22,305 bases of DNA from Sulfurimonas sp. (GTDB taxonomy: Bacteria; Campylobacterota; Campylobacteria; Campylobacterales; Sulfurimonadaceae). Location of the stretch: the NCBI GenBank assembly GCA_021648465.1, contig JAKISR010000028.1, forward strand, positions 1 through 22,305. The letters are read 5' to 3'. Shown piece by piece: positions 6,344 to 14,520 of the stretch. Position 1 is the first letter of the stretch. Each line of letters begins with the position of its first letter. Below the pieces are notes generated by a model. That model made no database searches. It was given only the letters and a program-made list of their open reading frames with translations, and was not told the DNA's origin. The position numbers were made by a program, and so were the translations under genes.

Positions 6344-7285
6344 ATGATACTAGATTGTGCAATTATTGGTGGCGGTCCAGCTGGTTTAACTGCTGGCTTA
6401 TATACTACACGCGGTGGTTTAGAAAATGTTACTATGTTTGAAAAAGGTATGCCTGGTGGACAAATTACCAATTCTTCAGAAATAGAAAATTATCCAGGTG
6501 TTACTGGTGAAATATCAGGAATGGATTTAATGATGCCTTGGCCAGAACAGTGTCAAAAATTTGGACTTAAACATGATATGGTTGAAGTAACTCGTATTAC
6601 TAAAGAAGGTAATCTCTTTACAATTCATAAAAATGATGATACAACTACACAAGCGTATTCTGTTATCATAGGTACTGGTTCACGTCCACGACGTGTTGGA
6701 TTTGCTGGAGAAGATGAGCTGTTTGGAAGAGGTGTTAGCACATGTGCTACATGTGATGGTTTTTTCTATAAAGGAAAAGAAGTTGCTGTAATTGGTGGTG
6801 GTGATACTGCTTTAGAAGAGGCTCTACACTTAGCTAAAATTTGCTCAAAAGTTTATTTAATTCATAGACGTGATGCTTTTCGCTCAGCTCCAAATACAAT
6901 CAAGAGAATAAAAAACACCAAAAATATAGAATTAGTTTTAAACTCTGTACCTGATGAAGTTTATGGTGACGCTATGGGTGTTACAGGACTTCGCATAAAA
7001 AATAACAATGGTGAATTTCGTGATATTAAGGTTCCAGGCGTATTTACCTTTGTAGGAAACGATGTTAATAATCAAACTCTTATTCAAGAAGATGGTAGTT
7101 TTTTATGCGATGTAAATAAATCTGGTGAAGTTATAGTAGATATTAGCATGAACACATCTGTACCAGGACTCTTTGCTACTGGTGATATGCGAATTGCCGC
7201 TCCTAAACAAGTTGTTAGTGCAGCTGGTGATGGAGCAGTAGCAGGTCTTCAAGTTATCTCTTATGTAGATGAATTATTAAACTAA
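6344..7285 (+). CDS. trxB: Thioredoxin reductase (NADPH)
   Basis: 313 residues, normal for the low-molecular-weight bacterial enzyme. It has an N-terminal FAD Rossmann motif (AIIGGGPAGLTAGLY), PGGQITNSSEIENYPG, the redox-active CATC (C134, C137), a second dinucleotide motif VAVIGGGDTALEEA with IHRRDAFRSAP for NADPH, and the C-terminal FATGDMR...QVVSAAGDGAVAG FAD-binding segment. It reduces TrxA using NADPH in the cytoplasm. An AAGGA site lies eight bases before the ATG. It is the third gene of trxA-orf161-trxB; a 115-bp gap then separates it from dapB. Some relatives in this phylum are ferredoxin/flavodoxin:NADP reductase-like, but the CATC pair makes TrxB the clear choice. Confidence 0.96.
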   Translation: MILDCAIIGGGPAGLTAGLYTTRGGLENVTMFEKGMPGGQITNSSEIENYPGVTGEISGMDLMMPWPEQCQKFGLKHDMVEVTRITKEGNLFTIHKNDDTTTQAYSVIIGTGSRPRRVGFAGEDELFGRGVSTCATCDGFFYKGKEVAVIGGGDTALEEALHLAKICSKVYLIHRRDAFRSAPNTIKRIKNTKNIELVLNSVPDEVYGDAMGVTGLRIKNNNGEFRDIKVPGVFTFVGNDVNNQTLIQEDGSFLCDVNKSGEVIVDISMNTSVPGLFATGDMRIAAPKQVVSAAGDGAVAGLQVISYVDELLN

Positions 7286-7305
7286 TATCTCTTTCTTCTC
7301 ACTTT

Positions 7306-7352
7306 TTTAGAGTCATTACAGTTTGTAAAACTAAACTCTAACGAAGCAGAAA
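7306..7352. repeat. Imperfect stem-loop in the trxB-dapB gap, possible trxB terminator
   Basis: Within the 115-bp gap, TTAGAGT pairs with ACTCTAA around a loop of about 21 bases that holds its own small AGTTT/AAACT stem. No U-run follows directly, so a terminator role is weak. The remaining bases before dapB are AT-rich and carry AAGG nine bases upstream of its ATG. Confidence 0.35.
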
Positions 7353-7400
7353 AAAAGTAAATTCTTGATATTATTCATAAAAATATTTTAAGGCTATAAA

Positions 7401-8168
7401 ATGGTAAAAGTTGGCGTACTTGGTGCAAATGGTAGAGTCGGTAAATTGGTTATAGATGATTTAAAAAATACTAATGATATTAGCCTTAGCTGCGTATATG
7501 TTAGAAAAGCTCTAAATTTTTCTATTGATCCATCTGTCTTAGTTACAACTAATATAAAGTCTTTATTACTTGCTTGTGATATAGTTATTGACTTTTCTCT
7601 TCCTGATGCTTGTGAATCTCTTCTTGAAGCTTCTTTAAAGATACCAAAACCTTTAGTTATTGGAACAACTGGATTAAATACTCACCAGTTAAACCTTCTA
7701 AAACAAGCTAGTGAGCGTATGCCAATTTTATATGCTACAAATATGTCTTTGGGCGTAGCACTTTTAAATAAACTCGTATATCAAGCTTCATCTGCTCTTG
7801 CTGATTTTGATATAGAGATTGTAGAGATGCATCATAAACATAAAAAAGATGCTCCAAGTGGGACAGCACTTACTCTTGGAAAATCTGCAGCAGCTGGTCG
7901 CAACTTAGACTTAGATAAAGTTCGTATAAGTGGAAGAGATGGAAATATCGGAGAGCGTTCTAGTGATGAGATAGCTGTAATGGCAATTCGTGGTGGAGAT
8001 ATCGTTGGTCGTCATACTGTAGGTTTTTATAATGATGGTGAGTTTATAGAACTTAACCATACAGCAACTTCAAGAAATACATTTAGTAAAGGTGCTATCA
8101 GAGCTGCATCATGGTTAGCAAATAAAAAAAATGGACTCTATTCTATTAGTGACTGTTTAGAGTTATAA
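7401..8168 (+). CDS. dapB: 4-hydroxy-tetrahydrodipicolinate reductase
   Basis: 255 residues, typical for DapB, which reduces the cyclic intermediate to tetrahydrodipicolinate in lysine and meso-diaminopimelate synthesis, feeding peptidoglycan. The N-terminus is a nucleotide-binding GxxGxxG (VGVLGANGRVGK). VIGTTGL at about 86-92 and the active-site segment EMHHKHKKDAPSGTAL are present, with H144 and K148 matching the E. coli catalytic His and Lys. It stands alone between the trx genes and purF, with a purF promoter after it. Confidence 0.96.
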   Translation: MVKVGVLGANGRVGKLVIDDLKNTNDISLSCVYVRKALNFSIDPSVLVTTNIKSLLLACDIVIDFSLPDACESLLEASLKIPKPLVIGTTGLNTHQLNLLKQASERMPILYATNMSLGVALLNKLVYQASSALADFDIEIVEMHHKHKKDAPSGTALTLGKSAAAGRNLDLDKVRISGRDGNIGERSSDEIAVMAIRGGDIVGRHTVGFYNDGEFIELNHTATSRNTFSKGAIRAASWLANKKNGLYSISDCLEL

Positions 8169-8195
8169 ATCAACTATATTTTACTTTGATTTGAG

Positions 8196-8201
8196 TATAA
8201 T
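8196..8201 (+). promoter_or_regulatory. Probable -10 box for purF
   Basis: TATAAT lies 28 bases before the purF start, giving a leader of about 20 bases with AGGAGA. TTTGATTTG lies upstream, but a proper -35 is not evident. Confidence 0.5.
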
Positions 8202-8228
8202 CGCGTTATTAATTTATAGGAGAAAAAT

Positions 8229-9584
8229 GTGCTAGAAGATATTAATGAAAAATGTGCTGTTGTGGGAATTCATGGTAATAACGAGGCTTCCAAACTAGCT
8301 TATTTCTCACTTCATGCGCTTCAGCATCGTGGACAAGAAGCAGCTGGAATAAGTTCTTCTAATGGAAAAAAACTTCAAACCATAAAAAAACGTGGTTTAG
8401 TTATGCGTGTTTTTGATGAAAAAAAACTTGAAACATTAAGAGGTTTTAGTGCAATTGGACATACTCGTTATTCTACTGCTGGCGATGATTCAATTCTTGA
8501 TGCTCAACCAGTTTTTGCTAGATATGATTTAGGTGAAATGGCAATTGTTCACAATGGAAACCTTACAAATGCTGAAGAGGTTCGCAATAAACTTATTGCA
8601 AATGGTGCTATATTTCAAACATTTATGGATACTGAAAATCTTATTCATCTTATTGCTAAAAGTGAACAAAAAAAACTTGTTGATAGAATTATTGACGCGG
8701 TTCAAAGGATAGAGGGTGCTTTTTCATTAGTTTTTTTAAGTAGAACAAAAATGTTTGCTATGCGTGATCGTTTTGGTTTTCGTCCATTAAGTCTTGGAAA
8801 ATTATCTAATGGTGGCTATATAGTTGCAAGTGAGACTTGTGCTTTTGATTTAGTTGGTGCAGAATTTATTAGAGATGTTGAGCCAGGTGAGCTTTTAATA
8901 TTTGAAAAAGACAAAAAACCTCAAAGTATTAAGGTTTTTGAGCCAACTCCTAAACATTGTATTTTTGAATATGTATACTTTGCAAGGCCTGACTCGAAAA
9001 TTTTTGGACAATCAGTTTATCAAACTCGAAAAAATATGGGGAAAGAATTAGCTCATGTAAAACCTGTTGAAGCTGATGTTGTTATACCTGTCCCTGATGG
9101 TGGTGTTCCATCTGCTATTGGTTATTCTCAAGAGAGCGGTATCCCTTATGAGATGGGTATTATGAGAAATCATTATATCGGTCGTACTTTTATTGAACCT
9201 ACTCAAGAGATGAGAGATCTTAAAGTGAAAATGAAATTGTCTCCTATGATAGATATTATTAGAGGTAAAAGAGTTATTGTTATAGATGATTCTATTGTGC
9301 GTGGGACAACTTCAAAAAGAATTGTAAAGATGCTAAAAGAAGCTGGTGCAAAAGAGGTTCACATGAGAGTCTCTTCCCCTCCAACAACAGATCCATGTTA
9401 TTATGGTGTTGATACACCTGATAAAAGTAAACTAATAGCAGCTAATATGACACAAGACGCGATATGTAAATATATAGAAGCTGACTCTTTAGCTTACCTT
9501 GATAAATCAGCTCTTTTAAGAAGTGTTAATTCTAAAGAAGATAACTACTGTACAGCATGTTTTACTGGCGAATATATAGTTTAA
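8229..9584 (+). CDS. purF: Amidophosphoribosyltransferase, Fe-S/propeptide type
   Basis: 451 residues. It commits PRPP to purine synthesis by forming phosphoribosylamine from glutamine. An eight-residue leader (MLEDINEK) precedes C9, the N-terminal nucleophile in CAVVGIHGN, so the protein must be cleaved to become active, as in Bacillus subtilis PurF. The glutaminase domain (HRGQEAAGI, GHTRYSTAG, IVHNGNLTN) is followed by the PRPP loop VIVIDDSIVRGTTS at about 349-362. Cysteines C244, C390, C441 and C444 (the last two as CTAC) match the Bacillus-type 4Fe-4S ligands. The start is GTG, supported by AGGAGA; the overlapping ATG two bases upstream meets a stop at once. The stop is six bases before the radical SAM gene. 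Confidence 0.96.
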   Translation: MLEDINEKCAVVGIHGNNEASKLAYFSLHALQHRGQEAAGISSSNGKKLQTIKKRGLVMRVFDEKKLETLRGFSAIGHTRYSTAGDDSILDAQPVFARYDLGEMAIVHNGNLTNAEEVRNKLIANGAIFQTFMDTENLIHLIAKSEQKKLVDRIIDAVQRIEGAFSLVFLSRTKMFAMRDRFGFRPLSLGKLSNGGYIVASETCAFDLVGAEFIRDVEPGELLIFEKDKKPQSIKVFEPTPKHCIFEYVYFARPDSKIFGQSVYQTRKNMGKELAHVKPVEADVVIPVPDGGVPSAIGYSQESGIPYEMGIMRNHYIGRTFIEPTQEMRDLKVKMKLSPMIDIIRGKRVIVIDDSIVRGTTSKRIVKMLKEAGAKEVHMRVSSPPTTDPCYYGVDTPDKSKLIAANMTQDAICKYIEADSLAYLDKSALLRSVNSKEDNYCTACFTGEYIV

Positions 9585-9590
9585 AAATAT

Positions 9591-10550
9591 ATGAAGCAAA
9601 TCTATACTTATGGTAACTATTTAAAAAAAAAGTTCAATTCTAAAGTTTATAAAGTTGGAATAAATATCTCTGGTTTTACATGTCCAAATATAGATGGAAC
9701 TATAGCAAAAGGTGGTTGTACTTTTTGTGAAAATGACTCTTTTAGTGCAAGCACAGGTAAAACTCAGAATTTAAAAGGTTTTTACCTAAATTTAGACTCT
9801 AAAGAAAATCCTAATTTAGATAAACAATTACAACAACTTGAAGTACAATTTAATACAATTAGCAAAAAACAAGCAGATGAGTATAATGCTCAAAAATTTA
9901 TAGTTTACTTTCAGTCTTTTACAAATACTTATGCTCCTTTTTCAACTCTAAAAGCTCTATATGATAAGGCTCTCTCTTTTGATAATGTAATTGGACTTAG
10001 TATTGGTACTCGCTCTGATTGTATTACAGAAGAAACATTTGATTATCTTTGTGAATTAAATAAAGACAAGGAGATTTGGATAGAGTTTGGAATTCAATCT
10101 GTTTATGATAAAACACTTGAAAAAATCAATCGTGGACATAGTAGTGATAATGTAAAAGAATGGATTTTAAAATCAAAAAAAAGAGGGTTACATATATGTG
10201 GTCATCTTATATTTGGTCTTCCTGATGAGAGTAAAGAGATGATGCTAGAGACTTCTAAACAGGCTTATGAGTGGGGCATAGATTCTGTAAAATATCACCC
10301 TCTTTATGTTGTTAAAAAAACAGCTTTAGCAAATGATTTTATAAAAGGAAATTTCACTCCAATAAGTGAGGAAGATTATCTTGATGTTTTAATAGAATCA
10401 ATTAAAATAAAACCATCCAATGTGTCAGTACAAAGAGTTACTGCTGGAATTAATGATGATTCACTTCTCTCTCCACTTTGGTGCAAAGATAAAAATATAC
10501 AGATAAAAAAAATCAATAATGCTCTTAAGCCTTTTGGGCTTAAATATTAA
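9591..10550 (+). CDS. TIGR01212 / YhcC-family radical SAM protein
   Basis: 319 residues. The cluster motif is C31-x11-C43-x2-C46 (TCPNIDGTIAKGGCTFC), the spacing of the YhcC/TIGR01212 family rather than the classical CxxxCxxC. Other family-like segments are FQSFTNTYAP, GLSIGTRSDC, WIEFGIQSVYDKTLEKINRGH and GHLIFGLPDE. It is a predicted SAM-cleaving enzyme with a 4Fe-4S cluster; its substrate is not established to my knowledge. The start follows purF by six bases with no good ribosome site, so translation may depend on coupling. Its TAA overlaps the stop codon of the convergent DUF2393-like gene by two bases. Confidence 0.88.
   Translation: MKQIYTYGNYLKKKFNSKVYKVGINISGFTCPNIDGTIAKGGCTFCENDSFSASTGKTQNLKGFYLNLDSKENPNLDKQLQQLEVQFNTISKKQADEYNAQKFIVYFQSFTNTYAPFSTLKALYDKALSFDNVIGLSIGTRSDCITEETFDYLCELNKDKEIWIEFGIQSVYDKTLEKINRGHSSDNVKEWILKSKKRGLHICGHLIFGLPDESKEMMLETSKQAYEWGIDSVKYHPLYVVKKTALANDFIKGNFTPISEEDYLDVLIESIKIKPSNVSVQRVTAGINDDSLLSPLWCKDKNIQIKKINNALKPFGLKY
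10525..10543. terminator. Possible bidirectional hairpin at convergent gene ends
   Basis: TTAAGCC and GGCTTAA form a seven-pair stem with a TTTTG loop, inside the last codons of the radical SAM gene, just before two overlapping stop codons. Neither side has a good U-run immediately after it, so termination is only a weak proposal. Confidence 0.3.
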
Positions 10551-11092
10551 TGTACAATAAGTTTTGAAAACTGTGCAGTACTTCTAAAATATGGTGGATA
10601 ATCAAAACGCACTCTGAATTCTTTCGTATTACCAGGCTTTAAATTTTTAGCAACTAAAAATTGCTTTGTTATTTGTTGAGGCTTATTATTACGTCCTGAA
10701 CCACTTGAAAAAAAATCAGAAAAACCACTGGGTTTATAAAATGATCCAGCCTTTACATTTCCCGTAGCATGTCCTCTATTAACAAGTTTAATTTCAAAAA
10801 TAACTTTTCCAATAGTATATTTGCCTTCATTTTTTACTACTCCACTATATATTATTTTTTCTAGACTAAGAAGTCTTTTATTTTTCAACTTATATATCTT
10901 AGCAATTTTTGTATATTTATCGACAACTACAATGCTAAATCCTGCTATTAAAACAGTAATTAAAAAAACAGAAAAAATCATTGGTAAAATTAATTTAGGT
11001 TTTTGTTTAAAAGAAAGAAATACTCCTGCAATAAAAAATAAAAAAATGATACCTAAGACACTAAAATGCCAAACGTTAAATAATGTACTCAT
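10547..11092 (-). CDS. DUF2393-like membrane protein (second of a tandem pair)
   Basis: 181 residues. Two hydrophobic helices, about 8-26 and 34-54, are joined by a short basic turn (KQKPK). After a basic linker, a beta-rich domain follows (YSGVVKNEGKYTIGKVIFEI onward) with an extracytoplasmic look: alternating strands, 'N-G/S-x' turns and a Ser/Gly-rich loop FFSSGSGR. It resembles the DUF2393 family described from Campylobacterota; the function is unknown. The start overlaps the preceding gene by four bases (ATGA), so translation is coupled. It is the last gene of the ilvE operon and converges with the radical SAM gene. The two neighbours share architecture but little identity. Confidence 0.65.
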   Translation of the reverse strand: MSTLFNVWHFSVLGIIFLFFIAGVFLSFKQKPKLILPMIFSVFLITVLIAGFSIVVVDKYTKIAKIYKLKNKRLLSLEKIIYSGVVKNEGKYTIGKVIFEIKLVNRGHATGNVKAGSFYKPSGFSDFFSSGSGRNNKPQQITKQFLVAKNLKPGNTKEFRVRFDYPPYFRSTAQFSKLIVH

Positions 11093-11601
11093 CTACAATT
11101 AGCTCCTAATAAAATATTATAGTCTTTTGCATATAAAAAAGGTTCTATAAGTATTTTAAATTTTCTTTCTTGACCTTTTTGTATGCCACTCTCTAAAATC
11201 GACATTTTAATAAATGGTTTTAATCCATATATATAGCTTTTAATTGTATTACTACTAACTTTATAAACATTTGCGCTAATAATACAACTTTTAAAATCAA
11301 ATTTTGAACTATTTTTTATAACTCCGTATACTACAACTGCATTTGAATAAGTTAAATGCTTTTGATTTGTTAGTTTAATATTATTTTTATGTATAAATTG
11401 ATTTATTTTTGTGTGTCCTAAGGTTGAACCAATAATTAAAATAGTAAAAGAAAGAATTATAAGAAAAATAGAAAGTGATACTTTATGTCTTAGGATAATT
11501 CCTAATATAGTAAGTAATAAAAAAAGAGAAAAGATAGCACCAAAAAAGATATAGTTATAAAAGATTAACCCATCTAAGAATGCAATAAAATTTTCTGTCA
11601 T
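11089..11601 (-). CDS. DUF2393-like membrane protein (first of a tandem pair)
   Basis: 170 residues with the same plan as its neighbour: two hydrophobic helices (about 13-35 and 41-61), a basic linker, then a beta-type domain. AVVVYGVIKNSSKFDFKSC is the counterpart of the neighbour's YSGVVKNEGKYTIGK, and ESGIQKGQERKFKILIEPF is the counterpart of KNLKPGNTKEFRVRFDYPP. The 'gain of hydrogen-bonded strand, basic turn, strand' pattern recalls Ig-like/FxLYD-type domains. It starts three bases after hisIE and ends in an ATGA overlap, so it is certainly co-transcribed with both. It is very AT-rich. The function is unknown; the neighbourhood gives no direct link to histidine synthesis. Confidence 0.65.
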   Translation of the reverse strand: MTENFIAFLDGLIFYNYIFFGAIFSLFLLLTILGIILRHKVSLSIFLIILSFTILIIGSTLGHTKINQFIHKNNIKLTNQKHLTYSNAVVVYGVIKNSSKFDFKSCIISANVYKVSSNTIKSYIYGLKPFIKMSILESGIQKGQERKFKILIEPFLYAKDYNILLGANCR

Positions 11602-11604
11602 TAC

Positions 11605-12285
11605 TTAATCGTCTCTTGAATCTTTCTCAGCAACTCCACTCATGTTAAATCTTCGAGCTAACTCTTGTTTTATTCTATCAGGGGAGATATTTTTGTGTGC
11701 GAGTGCTACTAGCATGTGGTAAGTTAAGTCAGCTGCCTCATAAATCATCTCTGATTCATCATCATCTTTATATGCAAATGTAAATTCACCAGCTTCTTCT
11801 ACTACTTTTTTTAATATTGTATTATCACCTTTAGCAAATAGTTTTGCTGTCCATGAACTCTTAGGATCTGCATTTTTACGCTCACAAATTGTATGATAAA
11901 GAGTATCTATAACTCCATACATAACATCCGTATCTACCTCAACTTCTAAGTTGATTTTACCAGATTCAAGTTCTGTAAAAAAACAAGATTTTCGACCAGT
12001 ATGACAAGCTACACCCTCTTGAGTTACTTTTATCAAAAGAGTATCATTATCACAATCAAGACTAAAAGAGTGAATCTTTTGAATATGTCCACTACTTTCA
12101 CCTTTTTTCCAAATACGCTGTTTTGTTCGTGAAAAGTAGTGTGCTGTTTTTGTACAAAGTGAAAGTTCTAATGCTTGCTTATCCATATAAGCCATCATTA
12201 GAACTTCATTGCTTATATTGTCTTGAACAATAACTGGCAAAAGGTCAACCTTTTGCCAATCTACTCTGTTTAATGCATCTTGCAT
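11605..12285 (-). CDS. hisIE: Bifunctional phosphoribosyl-AMP cyclohydrolase / phosphoribosyl-ATP pyrophosphatase
   Basis: 226 residues forming both early histidine-pathway enzymes. Residues about 1-115 are HisI: MMAYMDKQAL, TAHYFSRTKQRIWKKGESSGH, then DCDND (D77, D79, D81 for Mg) and Zn ligands C78, C94 and C101, with the expected 16 and 7 spacing. Residues about 123-210 are HisE: WTAKLFAKGDNTILKKVVEE (about 145-164) and EMIYEAADLTYHML. The products lead to ProFAR. It begins 11 bases after the SPFH gene and is three bases from the next gene, so it is in mid-operon, away from other his genes except the unlinked PHP phosphatase at 4639. The ribosome site is weak. Confidence 0.95.
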   Translation of the reverse strand: MQDALNRVDWQKVDLLPVIVQDNISNEVLMMAYMDKQALELSLCTKTAHYFSRTKQRIWKKGESSGHIQKIHSFSLDCDNDTLLIKVTQEGVACHTGRKSCFFTELESGKINLEVEVDTDVMYGVIDTLYHTICERKNADPKSSWTAKLFAKGDNTILKKVVEEAGEFTFAYKDDDESEMIYEAADLTYHMLVALAHKNISPDRIKQELARRFNMSGVAEKDSRDD

Positions 12286-12296
12286 ATTTTTACTTA

Positions 12297-13412
12297 CTAC
12301 TTAATAGAAGTTTTTGTTTGATGATTATTTTTCATATCAACCCAAATATTTGGAGTTGAACCACCAGGTGTTAGGAATATTTTAGCATCTTTATTTACTT
12401 GTAGTGCTTTATTAAATTCAGTTTGAACTTTCATTTGCTCTAACTTAAGAAGTTTTGTAGTCAAAGAAGCTGCAATAATTTTATTTGCTTGAGCATTTGC
12501 TTTTGCTTCTATTGTTACCGCATCAGCTATACCTTGTGCTTCAATTCTTTTCTTTTGAGCAATACCTTCAGCTTCTGCAGCACGCTTTAATGCATCTTGT
12601 TTAGCTTTTTGAACCTCTTGTTCAGCTCTTTGAACCTCTTGTTTTGCAACTTGAACTCTTTCTATTTGCTCTCTAACTTTTGATGGTAAACCAATCTCAC
12701 GAAGTTGAACTGACTGTAAATCTGCTGGAGAATTTTTAAGTCCAGTTACACTCTTTCTAACACCCTCATCAATCTCTGTAGCAATCTTGTTACGAAGTTG
12801 AGGAAGTGATTCTGCGTCATATTTACCAACAACATTACGAACAACATCACGAACAACAGGATTGATAATTTTATCTTCCCAAGAAAATCCCCAGTTAGAG
12901 ATTGTTTGTGCCGCAAACTGAGAATTTAGTCTATACTGAACAGTAAGCTCAATCGATACAGGAAGTCCACGCTTATCGAGAACTGTGATAGCTGGTTTTG
13001 CTTTAATACCAGACTGTGAACCACTTGTTGCTTCTATCCGAGAAGCATAGTTAATAATACGAACTTTTGTATCAACTACATAAACTTTTTGAATAACGGG
13101 GATTATAAAATGAAGACCTGGAAGTAATGCTTGGTCTTGATACTTACCGTTAGTGCTTAAAATACCGCGTTCACCCTCTTGAATAATTGTAAAAGGTTTC
13201 GCAAGAGCAAGTAAAATAATAAGAGCAATTATAAAATAAATTATACCTTTTTTACCACTCATATTAAAGTCTATTTTAGGAAGCTGAGGACCTTTGCCTC
13301 CGCCGCCGCCAGAACCTCCACTTGATCCTCCACTATTACCACTACCTTGTGATTTCTTTTTGTTAAAATAATCGTTCATATCTGATGCCATGTAAATATT
13401 ATCCTCTTTCAT
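12297..13412 (-). CDS. SPFH (prohibitin/HflK-like) membrane protein
   Basis: 371 residues. A short N-terminus with NDYFNKKK leads into a glycine/serine-rich linker (about 22-40), one membrane helix (about 55-72), then an SPFH domain beginning IIQEGERGIL and running through LLPGLHFIIPVIQKVYVVDT. A long Ala/Glu/Lys/Gln-rich coiled coil (about 255-315: EVQRAEQEVQKAKQ, RAAEAEGIAQKKRIEAQGIA) follows, the usual oligomerising region. Such proteins build membrane rings that regulate FtsH or organise lipid domains. No paired HflC-like gene is nearby, so it may act alone, like prohibitin. The upstream start has AAGGA eight bases before it; an in-frame ATG at 13391 (MASDMNDYF) preceded by GAGGA is also plausible, and I recall relatives starting there. 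It sits 18 bases after ilvE, as I recall also in Campylobacter (Cj0268c/Cj0269c). Confidence 0.88.
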   Translation of the reverse strand: MKEDNIYMASDMNDYFNKKKSQGSGNSGGSSGGSGGGGGKGPQLPKIDFNMSGKKGIIYFIIALIILLALAKPFTIIQEGERGILSTNGKYQDQALLPGLHFIIPVIQKVYVVDTKVRIINYASRIEATSGSQSGIKAKPAITVLDKRGLPVSIELTVQYRLNSQFAAQTISNWGFSWEDKIINPVVRDVVRNVVGKYDAESLPQLRNKIATEIDEGVRKSVTGLKNSPADLQSVQLREIGLPSKVREQIERVQVAKQEVQRAEQEVQKAKQDALKRAAEAEGIAQKKRIEAQGIADAVTIEAKANAQANKIIAASLTTKLLKLEQMKVQTEFNKALQVNKDAKIFLTPGGSTPNIWVDMKNNHQTKTSIK

Positions 13413-13430
13413 TTAAATTTTCCTTAAGTA

Positions 13431-14351
13431 TTAATCTATATAAGTTAAGTAATGCTCATATTTGGCATTTCTACCAAATACGATATCAAAATAAGTTGAC
13501 TGGATTTTTTCAGTCATCTCACCACGGCTTCCACAACCAATATCTCTTGCATCAACCATTGCAACAGGTGTTATCTCTGCGGCTGTTCCTGTTAAAAATG
13601 CTTCATCTGCTACATATACTTCCTCTCTAGTAATTCTTCTTCGTGTAACTTTTATACCAAAATCTTCTGCCATCTCAATAACCATTTTTTGAGTAATAGA
13701 TGCTAAAGAATTATCGTTTGGGGGAGTGATAAGCTCTCCATTTTTAACCATAAAAAAACATGCCCCACTAGCTTCTGCTACATAACCTTGGTCATCTAAA
13801 AGAAGTGCTTCATCATAACCGCAGTCAATTGCTTCATATTTTGCCATTTGTGAGTTCAAATAGTTTGCAGTAGCTTTTGCCTTGCCCATATTTGAAGTAT
13901 TAGCTGGTCTTGTCATTGAAGCAATTTTAAGTTTAATCCCTTTACGCAGACCCTCTTCACCAAGATAAGCGCCCCATTCCCAAGCGCTCATTACGGTTTC
14001 AACTGGAGCATCTTTATGATAAACTCCCATTACTCCGTAACCTAAAAAGGCAAAAGGACGAATGTATACATTATCGCCACTAAATTCATTTTTTCTAATT
14101 AGCTCTATTTGAGCTTGATTCATCTCCTCAACACTATAAGGGATATCAATCAAAGTCATTTTTGCCGATTCTTTTAGTCTTGCTGTATGCTCATTTAAAC
14201 GAAAAATAGCATAACCTTTTTGAGTTTTATAAGCTTTTGTTCCCTCTATTACACCATTTCCATAGTGAAGTGTATGTGAGAGAACATGAATTTTAGCATT
14301 ATCCCATGCAATAAACTCTCCATTCATCCAAATATACTTGGCTGCATCCAT
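13431..14351 (-). CDS. ilvE: Branched-chain amino acid aminotransferase
   Basis: 306 residues, class IV PLP-dependent aminotransferase of the IlvE size. The marks are YIWMNGEFIAWDNAKIHVLS at 6-25, HYGNGVIEGTKAY, RLNEHTARL, the PLP lysine K159 in the AKATANYLNS segment, GYDEALLLDDQGYVAEASG (cofactor phosphate and ring binding) and EVYVADEAFLTGTAAEI. It makes or degrades leucine, isoleucine and valine using glutamate/2-oxoglutarate. GGAGA is well placed before the ATG. It heads the operon ilvE - SPFH - hisIE - two DUF2393-like genes. The leader region is AT-rich with several possible -10 sites (for example TATAAA), none decisive. Confidence 0.96.
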   Translation of the reverse strand: MDAAKYIWMNGEFIAWDNAKIHVLSHTLHYGNGVIEGTKAYKTQKGYAIFRLNEHTARLKESAKMTLIDIPYSVEEMNQAQIELIRKNEFSGDNVYIRPFAFLGYGVMGVYHKDAPVETVMSAWEWGAYLGEEGLRKGIKLKIASMTRPANTSNMGKAKATANYLNSQMAKYEAIDCGYDEALLLDDQGYVAEASGACFFMVKNGELITPPNDNSLASITQKMVIEMAEDFGIKVTRRRITREEVYVADEAFLTGTAAEITPVAMVDARDIGCGSRGEMTEKIQSTYFDIVFGRNAKYEHYLTYID

Positions 14352-14459
14352 TTAGTCTCCATAAATTTATATATTAAAAATTATTGATATTTTATCTAAA
14401 ATGATGTTTATAATATATTAGTTTTGGTATTTAAAATATAAGGGTATTGTAATTACAGG

Positions 14460-14486
14460 TGCAAAGCCTAAAAAGTAGGCTTTGCA
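14460..14486 (-). terminator. Strong hairpin downstream of the porin gene
   Basis: TGCAAAGCCTA and TAGGCTTTGCA form a perfect 11-bp stem around AAAAG, 31 bases after the porin stop on its strand. On that strand no U-run follows, so it may block RNase decay or terminate in a factor-assisted manner rather than being a textbook terminator. It also insulates the ilvE operon. The rest of this 166-bp gap is AT-rich leader of ilvE. Confidence 0.6.
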
Positions 14487-14500
14487 AAGAGAGTATAAAT

Positions 14501-14520
14501 TTTTTAGTTTTTAGTTTTTA
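14501..14520. repeat. Short tandem heptamer repeat after the porin stop
   Basis: TTTTTAG occurs twice in tandem and is followed by a third, partial copy (TTTTTA) that contains the porin stop codon on the opposite strand. It is short and AT-rich, so it could be slippage-prone or chance. Confidence 0.4.

Noticed and set aside
10821..11102. Plus-strand 93-codon open frame opposite the DUF2393-like gene
   Set aside because: The opposite-strand gene has a better reading (membrane helices, coupling to its neighbour); this one has no recognisable content.
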